Positions 49,071 through 60,905 are shown, numbered from the stretch's first letter. The stretch: DNA of 64,000 nt from Paramisgurnus dabryanus (GCF_030506205.2 NC_133340.1:23039593-23103592); one strand, 5' to 3'. The notes: a model not told the origin generated them from the letters alone. Numbers and translations: made by a program.

Positions 49071-51416
49071 TCAGTGATGAGGTTTCTCTCCAGTGTGAAC
49101 TCTCTCATGGACTTTTAAGTGACCTGCCTGAGTAAAAGTCTTTCCACACTGAGAGCAGACGTAAGGTTTCTCTCCTGTATGAACTCGCTGGTGCTTTAAA
49201 ACGTTAGCATGTTGCCTAAAACCCCTCCCACAGACATTACATTTGTAAGGTTTCTCTCCAGTGTGAATTCTCTCATGGGCTTTTAAGGAACCTGACTGAG
49301 CAAAAGTCTTCTCACACTGAGAACATTTGTAAGGTCTTTCACGTGTATGAGTTCTGTGGTGTGACACTAAACTGTCACGTCGACTGAAACTCATCCCACA
49401 AACACTACAGTGATGAGGTTTTTCTCCAGTATGAACTCTCTGATGGACTTTAATAGAACTTAAATCAGAGAAGCTCTTTCCACAATGAGAGCATTTGTAA
49501 GGTTTTTCACCTGTATGAGTTCTCTGGTGTTTCACTAAACTGACACGTTGACTGAAACTCTTCCCACAAACATTACAGTGATGAGGTTTCTCTCCAGTGT
49601 GAACTCTCTTATGAACATTTAAATGAGATGAATTCGAAAATCTCTTCCCACATTGAAAGCAGACGTAAGGTTTCTCTCCAGTGTGAATTCTCTCGTGGAT
49701 TATCAGCTGAGATTTATGACTGAAACGTTTATCACAGTGTGAACATTGAAAGGGTTTTTGTTCAGTGTGTAGTGTTTTGTGTGACTTGCACTGATACGGT
49801 CTCTCATTAGTGTGTTTCTTCAGATGATGTTGATGTTCTGTGTGTTTTCTCTCATGGCTCTCTAAATATCTCAATGTCTCTCCATCGCGGATGCAGGAAA
49901 GAGTCGAGGACGTTATTTCTCTATCCAAACACAATTCACTCTTTACATCTGAAAGAAACATGAAACACATAAATTGACTTGTATTTACATAAAGTAGGAT
50001 GAATTGAGATTCTGTATCTTTTCTATATTTACACACACACTGTAAAAAATACTCTGCTGCCTTAAAATTTTTTGTTGAATTAACTGGGATTTACAAGTCA
50101 TTTCAACTTACTATTATTTATCTTGACTAGAGATAAGTTGTTATAACTACAGGTGAGTTGTTATAACTTATAATTTTAAGTTGACTTTTCTCAACTATAT
50201 TTTATAAGTTGTGACAACTCATCTCTGTTGACAGCACTTGTAAATCTGAGTAGATTTAACAAAATTTTTTAAAGCAACACCAAATAGTTTTTGCTCTGTG
50301 CTCCCCCTACAGGTTAGAATCGTAATTATCAATTACCCACTGTCTTAAATACTGAGGCATAGCTGGCTCTGATTGGATTGTAGGTCTGCCGTAAAGCAAG
50401 TTTTTGTAGTATTCACTCAGACTACAGGACCGCTCTTTAGTGCGGTTTTGGCCGATAGAGGGCTGCAAAGCGAATATGAAAGTGCTGTTCACCCTGTTTA
50501 GAGTAGATGAACGACTGAAACTGTTTTGGAAGCGTTATTTTAAGGTAAAAAAAACTCTTTGGTGTTGCTTTAATGCAGCAAAGTATTTTTTACAGTGAGA
50601 AGACAGCTGTTATTGTTGGTATTATAGCTGCATGGGTAATTACATATTGATTAAATCAAATAGTTTTGTCTTGAATTTATACTTAAAACCACATTTTCCT
50701 TATAATAGTTTACTATGGAAAAAGATTAACATAAAATTTAGCTTGTTGTGTTTCTATTTAGGGCTCATAAGATGACTTGATGAGTGTGCTTTACTTCGGT
50801 TAGTGGTTAACCGGTCAATATGAGCATCCCTACTTCAGTGTTAGTTTAACTATTAACACAAAGTTTTAGAAATTTGAAAAATGCATTCTTGGAGCCTTCC
50901 ATTGTTATGATTATTTTAGGTTTACAGTATGCTATTAGTGTTAGAAATATGTATTAACAACTTGATCTCATCTGTGGGCCCCTTACATTTGACAAAATTC
51001 TAACTCCGTCATTTTCTTTTTCAAAAAGGTGATGAATTTAAACTACACACTTAGAGCAACATAAACAGTTTGTGTGGGCCCGCAACAGTTGGTGTTAAAA
51101 AATAGTAAAAATGCAACAATTGTGGAGACATAAATTTACCTGACAGAAAAAAATCATGACCATCATTGTGATTGTCTTCATATTCATCAGATGTGGGTTC
51201 AGTTTTTATTTCTGTGGGTTCAGTTTTGATCTTCATCATGAGGTTCTTGCAGTCCATGAGATTGACTGAACACATATTGAGTTTGGTCTGCAGGATCTGC
51301 TGCTGTTCTCCAGCGTTACAGACAGAATCCAGAGACTCTGTGGAGGTTTGATCAGTAGATTCCTCATCCTGTAAGCCCTGATCAGTTCCTGATTTACAGC
51401 ACTTAGCATCCATCAT
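49071..51416 (-). CDS. ZF3: C2H2 zinc-finger protein, truncated at a Cys-to-stop change
   Basis: Exon 1 is 51416-51140 and exon 2 is 49948-49071, giving 384 residues. The leader begins MMDAKCCKSGTD, because a small deletion altered the usual start context, and keeps two IKTEP motifs. Exon 2 has the collapsed YQCKSHKTLH finger and eight intact fingers. It stops at GEKPHH, where the expected Cys codon TGT reads TGA. Remains of the missing fingers follow (48,880-49,070). The intron holds a 560-base TIR element with a second one nested inside. It may still encode an eight-finger protein; pseudogene status is possible. Confidence 0.78.
50038..50597. mobile_element. cactgtaaaaaata TIR element in ZF3 intron, with nested insertion
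   Basis: The ends are cactgtaaaaaatactctgc and gcaaagtattttttacagtg (inverted). It interrupts intron sequence that is continuous in ZF2 and ZF5. A TTAA-flanked element is nested inside at 50,269-50,573. Confidence 0.85.
50269..50573. mobile_element. Nested TTAA-flanked element, same family as 5154-5489
   Basis: TTAA lies at both ends. The ends agcaacaccaaatag and ctctttggtgttgct are slightly diverged from the 5 kb copy, and the interior is colinear with it, with a deletion near 50,427. Confidence 0.85.
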
Positions 51417-51595
51417 CAACACTAAAATACACAGAGACAAGACTCTGTTTACTCTCAATAAAACACTCAAGAGAGAAAAACACTGAGGATACACAAACAC
51501 ATCACACGCGAGCTCTTTCTTTCTTTCTTTCTTTAGTGGGTTTATCGGCGGACTAAAGAGCTGCAGAGCGCCTCCTGCTGTACTGGAGAGAGAAC
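51417..51595 (-). promoter_or_regulatory. ZF3 promoter block with CTCF-like box
   Basis: The box lies at 51,561-51,580. The block is conserved through ctggagagagaa and then breaks abruptly at 51,595, so distal promoter sequence present in ZF2 and ZF4 is missing. Confidence 0.6.
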
Positions 51596-53295
51596 CCTGC
51601 TGAAAAACAATACAATTCTTTACGAAAACTCTAAGGTTCCAATTGAAATACATAAGGAATACAAATAGTTAAATAAAGGTGATTTGCAAACTTATTATTT
51701 TGCAAAGTAGTTTATCAGGGTTAGCCAAAATATTTTGACCCCATAGAAAAGTAGGGCCTTTAAATAATTTCACAAACATACCTTACAAAAACATTACCGG
51801 TGCATCTTGACACAAAACAATGACACAGATATATTTTAAGATGTCAGTTCAAGGTGTTTTGGGCTAAGACGCAGCTTTAGGTCTGAGAACTGTGCACATT
51901 AATTTTTTTATCATTCAATACCTTTGCTAATGCTGTGTTAGTAGGCAAGGCAAGTTTATTTGTATAGCACATTTCATACACAGATGTCATTCAAAGTGCT
52001 TTACGTAGAAATTATACAGTACAGTAATAAACTGTTGTTCTAAATCATGTGATGTAGAAATACCATTGAATGTAGCTGGGAAATGTAGCTACCAATAGTT
52101 TATTGTGATTGAACATGTTTTTTTAAAGATATAATTTAGAAGTAATTTTCTATCCTGATTTTGACTCTCGGAGCTTACCTAAGCACAATCTGGGTTAAAC
52201 ACAAACATCTGTAAATCATTTGCCCTGATAAACTGTGGCTTAAAGAGGAAAACAAAGAAGAAATGTCTTTGTCCCGAACTTTAAAGAGTGCACAAACTAA
52301 AAAATAAGATTGAGAGTTTAGAAATGTTACCTGGCGATGAAAACTACACACAGCGATCGTAGCTGGTCTCCACACCACAGACAAAATAAAAAACGATCCA
52401 GCCCCAGACACCAGATCATGTCAGAAAATATAAGTTTACTTTGTTAAAGCATCTGTCAGATATAAGGCGGATCAATCGTTGCTAGAGGAGAGCATAAACA
52501 GAGTCGTGAGACGGAGGTTTTAGATGATAAAATAGAACAGAGTTTTATTGATGGACAGCTTAGTTTCAGTTGCATATGCCTCAATGTTCAAACCTCGTCC
52601 ACCCCAGGAATACAGCATGCACGGTTATATCCAAAATTGCTCAGCTGCATCATCCCTTAGACCTTGGGCTTCCATAAACATTCTCTTTATCTATCTCTGT
52701 TTACACACAGACAGAACAGCTCTGAAACTTCCCAAATGTGCAACTGAACCACCAAGAGACATATAAAATATAGAAACACAATGAATTAATGAATGAAATA
52801 ATAAAATATAGAAATATAATAATGAATGAATAAAAACAATAATGAATAAATGAATTAATAAACAATACTGTAATAATAAAAATAATAATAATGAAATTGA
52901 TAATGATAAAATAATATTAATCAAATACAATAATTAAATGGATAATAACTAATGATTATAAAATGACTATGATGATTATGTAAATAAATGATTAAACATA
53001 AAAAACACAATAATAAAAAGATTCTGCATGTGAGGATCTAAGGTGGGATCCTTCAACATGATATAACACTTAGATCTCATTGGTCGATTTGTTTATTTGT
53101 CAGGCGAAAGAGGGAAAATAAAAAAAAAATTACACAGTGGTAAAAGACTTCGATTTTTTGCGTCGCAAATAACCGAGCTCAAAGTAATTTATAGAAATCA
53201 ATTGCTTTTGTTTTAGCATGTTATCGCGTCAAACATTCTCACAGCAAATACATGACCATAGTGTAAAGACACTTTGATGATTTCAAAGTAGTTTG
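51596..53295. other. Intergenic with LINE-tail and AT-rich repeats
   Basis: A diverged piece of the ggggcggttt-family interior lies at about 51,740-51,885. A LINE-tail-like block, ggcaagtttatttgtatagc, lies at 51,950-52,030. 52,770-53,020 is a low-complexity (AATAAT/ATGA)-rich tract. An open frame at 52,548-52,766 has no domain I recognise. Confidence 0.45.
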
Positions 53296-56200
53296 TTATT
53301 TGGTATGTTTCTTCTGATGATGCTGAAGATTTCCAGAATAAGCAAATCTCTCTCCACAGATCGAGCAGACATAAGGTTTCTCACCAGTGTGAACTCTCTG
53401 ATGTAACACTAAATTGACACGTTGATTAAAACTCTTCCCACAGACACTACAGTGTTGAGGTTTCTCTCCAGTGTGAAGTCTCTCATGAACTCTAAAATAA
53501 GATGGATTAGAGAAGCTCTTACCACAATGAAAGCAGACGTAAGGTTTCTCTCCAGTGTGAAGTCTCTGATGGGCTTTTAAGTTATATGACTGAGTAAAAG
53601 TCTTCTCACAGTAAGAGCATTTGTAAGGTTTTTCACCTGTATGAGTTCTCTGGTGTGAAACTAAATTATTTAGTTGATTAAAACTCTTCCCACAAACACT
53701 ACAGTGATGAGGTTTCTCTCCAGTATGAACTCTCTGGTGAGCTTTTAAGTTACTTGCCTGAGCAAACGTCTTCTCACATTGAGAGCATTTGTAAGGTTTT
53801 TCACCTGTATGAGTTCTCTGGTGTGAAACTAAATTATTAAGTTGATAAAAACTCATCCCACAAACATTACAGTGATGAGGTTTCTCTCCAGTGTGAATTC
53901 TCTCATGGCGTTTCATATGAGATTTATGACGGAAACGTTTATCACAGTGTGAACATTGATAAGGTTTCTCTTCAGAGTGAATTTTCTGGTGTGATTTCAA
54001 TTGACCTGATTTCCTGAAGGTTTTTCCACATTCACTGCACTGATATGGTTTCTTCAGATGTTGCTTCTGTTTTGTGTGTTGTCTCTCTAAATGTCTCTGT
54101 GAGCTCAATGTCTCTCCACCGTTGATGCAGAAATCTTTTTGTGCAGTCAGTCGCTCTTCTGATGTTGAGGACATTACTTCTCCTTCCAAACACGATTCAC
54201 TCCTTACATCTGAAAGAAACATGAAACAATTAAATTCACTTTTTAAAGATAAAGTGAGATTCTGTATCATTTTCTATATTCACACAGAAACAAAGGACAA
54301 CTGTCAGCGCTGTTTACTGAGTTTATACTTAAAACCACATTTTCCTTATAATAGTTTACTATGGAAAAGGCTTAACATAAAATTTAGCTTGTTGTGTTTC
54401 TAGTCACACAGCAAAATCAACTCTGCTGGGTGTACATATTGTCCCAATCATACAGAGTTAAAAAGTAACACTGAAGTTGAGTTAAAAGCTGCAATCAGTA
54501 ATATTATTCTCTCTATCACCATCTGTTTTTGAAACCTAAAATTGCATTTTACATCTTACTAGTAGGGGCGGTTTCCAGGACAGGGGTTAGACTAGTCCTA
54601 GACTAAAATTAATGTAAGAGCTGTCCAAACAAACTTACAATGACATATCTTAAAATACATCAGTGCTCTTTGTTTTGCCTCAAAATGAACACCAGTAATG
54701 TGTTTAGTAAGACATGTTTGTTAAAACTAGTTATATTTTCTAATTAAACTAAGGCCTAGTCTTGGCTTAAGCTAATCCCTGTCCAGGAAGCTACCCTGTA
54801 GAATATTTTTTTAAACTTAGGTTTAGATAGTTTTGTTTCATTTAAAGTCACCATTACTGTGATCAGTGTTTGTTTTAGTTGGGCTTGAGCGTTAGCATGT
54901 CACTTTGTTCTAGTTGCTGTAATTTAGTGTGTTTAAGACATGTTTGTTATGGCTAAGAAAAGACAATCGTGTAGATCAATGGTGATGGTAATACGTAGGC
55001 TAATGTCAAAAATAATCAAAAAATCTGATTTATTAATTTAGTGTTTTCTCAATCAACAGAAGCATTAATTTCTGTTAATCATGTGATACTACAGTATAAT
55101 GTCCAGAACTCATAACATTTTTATCATTCTAAAGGATTTAAAAAATATAACCGCTTTACAAATTGTACACACAATCATCAAGAATTGGAGTATGAATCGC
55201 AACAATGGTGACAAAGAAAATGGTAAAAATGTTCATTATTTATTCATGCTGCAGTCCTGGATGAGATTTGTAATTTGTTAATACCCAGCATGTATTGCAG
55301 CATGAAGCTATTCATTTTATTGTCACTTGTGATTCATACCCTGATTCTTGATGTTTGTGTGTCTACACTATTCAGTGGTTCATTTTAAGTGTCAGTGTTT
55401 CAAAATTGTTTGGAATGACAAATTGCTATGATAAAGCTGGATCACATACTATAATATCACATAATGACACTTCCAGTGATTGGGCAGTGGGCAAACATAA
55501 TACATCAAATTTCTAGATAATTATATTCAGACTTCATGTTTTAGCCACCACTATAAAACTTGTATATTATTTGCTATAACAAACATGTTTTAAACACACT
55601 ATGTTATAGCAGTCAGATAAAACCTAAGAGTCAAGTCCAACTAAAACAAACACTGGTCACAATAATTGTGACTTTACCATAAAAAATTTAAGTTAAACCA
55701 CTTCAACTTGATTTTATAAGTTAGGTCAACTTTCACAACCCAAAACTTTTAATAAGTTTTGAGAAATTGAGAAAGTTGTTTTAAAGGGCCATATTGCATG
55801 AAAGTGCTAGCATTGTCACTTTGTAGGTGTGAGCAAAAATTAGGTCATTGAAATTTGGTTCTCCTTATGATGTTATAAGGAGATCTTATTATAATAATAC
55901 CCCCCCCCCTAATCTGCACTGCCATTTAGTGCAGATAGAGAGAAAGAAATATAAAAAATAATTGACAGCACAATTGAGTTTAAATTGCATCAAACCACCA
56001 TCATTGTGATCAGCGCATTTGCATTTTAGGACACACCCAAAACGACACACTTTTGCTCACACCTACAACGCTAAAGGGTGATTTATAGTCGTGCGTAAGT
56101 ATGGCGTAGGCTATCCGTAGCCTGTGCGTAGCTCTGCGTAGCCTGACGTGCACCTCGCAAAAATTTTAACAGCGCGTCAGTTCTACGCGGACCGCAAGCG

Positions 56201-57213
56201 CTGTGATTGGTCCACCAGAACCCCTCCCGTCAGGTAAAACAAACTGCGTCATAGCTATTTCCGTTTGCGACGGTGAAAACAAAGATGAGCCAAGTTGAGG
56301 AGTGATTTAACTCAAACTGCAACAAAAGTCGCTGTTTATTTACTTCCATCATTGCTGGTCTTCTCAAATCATACACAACAAGTTGCGGTTTCTTCTTCAT
56401 TTGTGGGTTAACTTGCCAAGTTTCTTCTTCTCTGACGGTCGCCCTGCTACTGTGGTTACACGCGTGGATACTGCCTACAAGCGGTTTGCGCGTGTGTTTG
56501 CACGTCGACGCGGAGGACAACGCAAAAGTATAAATGAAAACCGACGCGGAACCTACCGTAGGACCTACGCACGACTATAACGAGCCCTTAACATTTTCAT
56601 GCCATGGGCCCTTTAACTTCATGCTGCACTTTTTGCAGGGTGTATGGTTGTGATTTACAAAGTTTGTAGAATGTATTTTTGGGCCAACCCATATAATCAC
56701 TGTGTCTTATTTGGGCACCCGTGAAAAAACGTTCTGGCTATGTCCCTAGATATTAAGTGTTATAAATATGTATTAACAACTTGGTCTCTGTGGGTCTGTG
56801 ACATTTTACAAAATTCTCACTCCGTTTTTCTCTAAAAGGTGATTAATATATGTAAACTACACTCATAGAGTTACATAAACAATGTTTGTGGGCCTGCAAC
56901 AGTTGATTTAAAAATACAACAATAATTGAGGAGACATACCTGACAGAACAAAATCATGACCATCACTGTGTTTGTCTTCATATTCATCAGATGTGGGTTC
57001 AGTTTTTATTTCTGTAGGTTCAGTTTTTATCTTCATCATGAGGTTCCTGAAGTCGATGAGTTTGACTGAACACATCTTGAGTTTGGTCTGCAGGATCTGC
57101 TGCTGTTCTTCAGCGTTACAGACAGAATCCAGAGATTCTGTGGAGGTTTGATCAATAGATTCCTCATCCTGTAAGCCCTGATCAGTTCCTGATTTACAGC
57201 ACATCACATCCAT
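53296..57213 (-). CDS. ZF4: KRAB-less C2H2 zinc-finger protein, 9 fingers
   Basis: Exon 1 is 57213-56940 (donor gtatgt) and exon 2 is 54209-53296 (acceptor tttctttcag), giving 395 residues. The leader starts MDVMCCKSGTD and contains two IKTEP motifs. Exon 2 opens DVRSESCLEGE and holds nine intact fingers, from YQCSECGKTF to the natural end HHQKKHTK. Unlike ZF2, ZF3 and ZF5, its first finger is complete. It also has a distinct insert (EERLTAQKDF) before the fingers. It is predicted to be a nuclear DNA-binding regulator. It is arranged head to head with ZF5. The intron contains three transposons. Confidence 0.88.
54565..54796. mobile_element. Short TIR repeat (ggggcggttt family) in ZF4 intron
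   Basis: It begins ggggcggtttccaggacagg and ends ctgtccaggaagctaccc. The interior is inverted relative to 4536-4773. Confidence 0.7.
55781..56616. mobile_element. TTAA-flanked TIR element carrying a Harbinger insertion
   Basis: TTAA lies at 55,781-55,784 and 56,613-56,616. The ends agggccatattgcatgaaa and cattttcatgccatgggccc are inverted, and internal inverted blocks (gtaggtgtgagcaaaa; ttttgctcacacctac) are present. It contains the younger element below near its right end. Confidence 0.8.
56075..56588 (-). mobile_element. PIF/Harbinger-like non-autonomous element
   Basis: The 3-base duplication taa lies at 56,072-56,074 and 56,589-56,591. The ends are agggtgatttatagtcgtgc and gcacgactataacgagccct. 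It is GC-richer than its host. A minus-strand open frame (56,520-56,230) is basic and has no domain I can name. A three-base TAA/TTA target fits PIF/Harbinger. Confidence 0.8.
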
Positions 57214-57828
57214 CTCATCATCAACACTAAAATACACAGAGACAAGACTCTGTTTACACTCAATAAAACACTCAAGAGAGAAAAACACTGAGGATACACA
57301 AACACATCACACGCGAGCTCTTTCTTTCTTTCTTTCTTTAGTGGCTTTATCGGCGGACTAAAGAGCTGCAGAGCGCCTCCTGCTGTACTGGAGAGAGAAG
57401 ACGCTCAACACTTCTTATTCATTTCACAAGAAGGGACTGTTGGATGCCACCCGGGGAAGAGATGACAAAAACTTTGAGTTTACAGAATAAAACCTGCTCC
57501 TGACTAGGTTAAGTTCACCGAGTAAGTTACTTTGGAAACAGATTCTGAGTATAAGTTACCTCTCCATCAGCATTATGAAAGCCATTACCACAACATGAAG
57601 AAATCAACCTCCTTGTGTAATGAATGAGAGATGAATGAAGTGTTGAGCGTCTTCTCTCTCCAGTACAGCAGGAGGCGCTCTGCAGTTCTTTAGTCCGCCA
57701 ATAAACCCACTAAAGAAAGAAAGAGCGAGCTCGCGTGTGATGTGTTTGTGTATCCTCAGTGTTTTTCTCTCTTGAGTGTTTTATTGAGTGGAAACAGAGT
57801 CTTGTCTCTGTTTATTTTAGTGTTGTTG
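57214..57828. promoter_or_regulatory. Divergent promoter between ZF4 and ZF5
   Basis: Two inverted copies of the family promoter block face outwards: CTCF-like boxes at 57,366-57,385 (minus) and 57,665-57,684 (plus), each with the gtccgcc(g/a)ataaacc and gagctcgcg motifs. Roughly 200 bases of unrelated sequence separate them. Together they suggest a bidirectional control region. Confidence 0.7.
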
Positions 57829-60419
57829 ATGATGGATGTGATGTGCTGTAAATCAGTGGGAACTGATCTGTCCATGCTGGATATTGATGATTTCATCACA
57901 GAAATCTCTCAGCTGAAGAAAGAGGTGGCGTTACTGGAGACAAAGCTGAGGTTAAGAGGAGATGAAGGACTGAAGAGAGAGGTTTGTACAGCTTAAACAT
58001 CCTTTACCTGAATCAGACAACATCAAATCATTTCTAATCTTACTCTGTGTGTGTTTGTTGTTAATCTTCCAAACAGGACTCCGAGCTCAGTCTGACTTTA
58101 CTCTGTTATACTGAGTCAAAGCCCACAGACGCTCAGGACACTACAGTGTGTGACAGTAATCAGGGCTTACAGGATGAGGAATCTACTGATCAAACCTCCA
58201 CAGAGTCTCTGAATTCTGTCTGTAACGCTGGAGAACAGCAGCAGATCCTGCAGACCAAACTCAAGATGTGTTCAGTCAAACTCATCGACTTCAGGAACCT
58301 CATGATAAAGATTAAAACTGAACCTACAGAAATAAAAACTGAACCAACAGAAGATGAATATGAAGACAATCACAATGATGGTCATGATTTTTTTCTGTCA
58401 GGTAAATTTATGTCTCCACAATTGTTGCATTTTTACTATTTTTTAACACCAACTGTTGCGGGCCCACACAAACTGTTTATGTAGCTCTAAGTGTGTAGTT
58501 TAAATTCATCACCTTTTTGAAAAAGAAAATGACGGAGTTAGAATTTTGTCAAATGTAAGGGGCCCACAGATGAGATCAAGTTGTTAATACACAATTATAA
58601 CACTAATAGCATACTGTAAACCTAAAATAATCATAACAATGGAAAGCTCCAAGAATGTATTTTTCAAATTTCTAAAACTTTGTGTTAATAGTTATGCAAT
58701 AATATATTTTATTTTCACAAGAATATGCAGCAAACAATGACACCAAGTGGCATTTGTTTCGGAAAAAACACTAAAAGTGTGACACACATCTATTTTTTAA
58801 AACTAGTTGAGATTTGTGGCTTTTTTATTAGGGATTTGGGTGTGAAGCAATTTTTTTTTTTTTTTTTTTTTATATAAAATAAAACTTTATTGTAGGGGAG
58901 TGCACAATAATTGACAGGAGGTTTGTAATATCGCAAAACTAATTTCCCCAAATTGCCAGAGCTATACACAGTAAAATCCCTGATATTAAATTAACACCGG
59001 CTCTGTGTTCATATGGGTATCACCAGCAGGGTGTCAAAACCAACACTGAAGTAGGGATGGTCATATTGACCAGTTAACCACTAACCGAAGTAAAGCACGC
59101 TCATCAAGTCATCTTATGAGCCCTGAATAGAAACACAACAAGCTAAATTTTATGTTAACACTTTTCCATAGTAAACTACTATAAGGAAAAGTTTTAAGTA
59201 TAAATTCAGTAAAAGACAAAACAATTTGATTTAATCAATATGTAATTACCCATGCAGCTATAATGCCAACAATGACAGCTGTCTTCTCTCTCTGTGTGAA
59301 TATAGAAAAGATACTGAATCTCAATTCATCCTACTTTATATAAATAAAAGTCATTTTATGTGTTTCATGTTTCTTTCAGATGTAAAGAGTGAATTGTGTT
59401 TGGATGGAGAAATAACGTCCTCGACTCTTTCCTGCATCAGCGGTGGAAAGACGTTGAGATATTTAGAGAGCCATGAGAGAAAACACACAGAACATGAACA
59501 TCATCTGAAGAAACACACTAATGAGAGACCGTATCAGTGCAAGTCACACAAAACACTACACACTGAACAAAAACCCTTTCAATGTTCACACTGTGATAAA
59601 AGTTTCAGTTATAAATCTCATCTGATAGTCCACGAGAGAATTCACACTGGAGAGAAACCTCATCACTGTAATGTTTGTGGGAAGAGTTTTAATCGACATG
59701 AGAGTTTAGTGAGACACCAGAGAACTCATACAGGTGAAAAACCTTACAAATGCTTTCAGTGTGAGAAGACGTTTGCTCATTCAAGTAACTTAAAAGCCCA
59801 TGAGAGAGTTCACACTGGAGAGAAACCTTACGTCTGCTGGATCTGTGGAAAGAGCTTCTTTGATTTAAGTTCTATTAGAGTCCATGAGAGACTTCACACT
59901 AGAGAGAAACCTCATAACTGTAATGTCTGTGGGAAGAGTTTCAGTCAACGTGTCCGTTTAGTGAGACATCAGAGAACTCATACAGGTGAAAAACCTTACA
60001 AATGCTCTCATTGTGGAAAGAGCTTCTCTGATTTAAGTTCTATTAGAGTTCATGAGAGAGTTCACACTGGAGAGAAACCTCATCACTGTAGTGTTTGTGG
60101 GATGAGTTTCAGTCGACGTGACAGTTTAGTGTCACACCAGAGAATTCATACAGGTGAAAAACCTTACAAATGCTCTCAGTGTGAGAAGACGTTTACTCAG
60201 GCAGGTCACTTAAAAGCCCATGAAAGAGTTCACACTGGAGAGAAACCTTACGTCTGCTCGATCTGTGGAAAGAGCTTCTTTGATTTAAGTTCTATTAGAG
60301 TCCATGAGAGAGTTCACACAGGAGAGAAACCGTACGTCTGCCCGATCTGTGGAGAGAGATTTGCTCATTCTGGAAGTTTTCAGAATCATCAGAAAAAACA
60401 TACTGAAACTTTTGGGTAA
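57829..60419 (+). CDS. ZF5: C2H2 zinc-finger protein with coiled-coil leader, 10 fingers
   Basis: Three exons (57829-57981, 58077-58401, 59380-60419) give 505 residues with consistent phases. Exon 1 encodes MMDVMCCKSVGTD followed by a charged heptad-like helix (ISQLKKEVALLETKL), a probable dimerising coiled coil. Exon 2 opens DSELSLTLLCYTESKP and then matches the leader of ZF1-ZF4 from QGLQDEE onward, with two IKTEP motifs. Exon 3 has the collapsed YQCKSHKTLH finger and ten intact fingers, ending at a natural stop (ETFG). This appears to be the ancestral exon layout of the family, because ZF1-ZF4 lack exactly the stretch between GTD and QGLQ. It shares a divergent promoter with ZF4. Confidence 0.9.
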
Positions 60420-60655
60420 GATGCAAATTATCCAAGCTTTATAAGCCAAATAATACACCTAATTTTATATGTAATTCTTAGGAGCAATAGAAACCTATGC
60501 TTTGTTATTTTATACTCCTTTTGTTATGTTAAACTATTTTTATAATTTTATACGCCAAGTGTTGCTTTAATGCAAAGTATTATAATCACCGAGTTGGGAA
60601 TATATGTGTGACAGCTCTTAAATTGCATGTTTAACAAAATGACAAATATATGATG
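60420..60655 (+). other. ZF5 3' flank, shared with ZF2
   Basis: It is colinear with the reverse complement of 43,440-43,690 (for example aataatacacctaattttat and aagtgttgctttaatgcaaa). The duplication that made ZF2 and ZF5 therefore extended past the coding region. Confidence 0.8.
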
Positions 60656-60905
60656 CATACTATTTACAGGACCACGAGAAAACGGCAACATCGCAACCTG
60701 ACCATACGTGTCAACCCGTTTGACTAAGGCTGGAGGCCCCACTGTCGTCGTTAATGCAGGTTCAGTGGCAAACGGGTTTGTATGGCATACTATTCACAAG
60801 ACACACGAAACGCCAAAAATCGCAATCCGACCATACGTGCCAACCCGTTTGACTAAGGCCAGGCCCCACTATGGTCGTTAATGCAGGTTCAGTGGCAAAC
60901 GGTTG
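60656..60905. repeat. Two-copy tandem repeat, ~130-base unit
   Basis: Unit 1 is 60,656-60,785 and unit 2 is 60,786-60,905. Both contain caacccgtttgactaaggc, gtcgttaatgcaggttcagt and ggcaaacgg. Non-coding; origin unknown. Confidence 0.9.

Noticed and set aside
49071..49073. Selenocysteine recoding of TGA at finger Cys positions
   Set aside because: The change is at a zinc-binding Cys in a family not known for selenoproteins; ZF3 is further broken downstream, and no SECIS-like element was recognised.
52548..52766. Open frame of 72 codons
   Set aside because: No recognisable domain, no splice context, and it ends in low-complexity AT-rich DNA.
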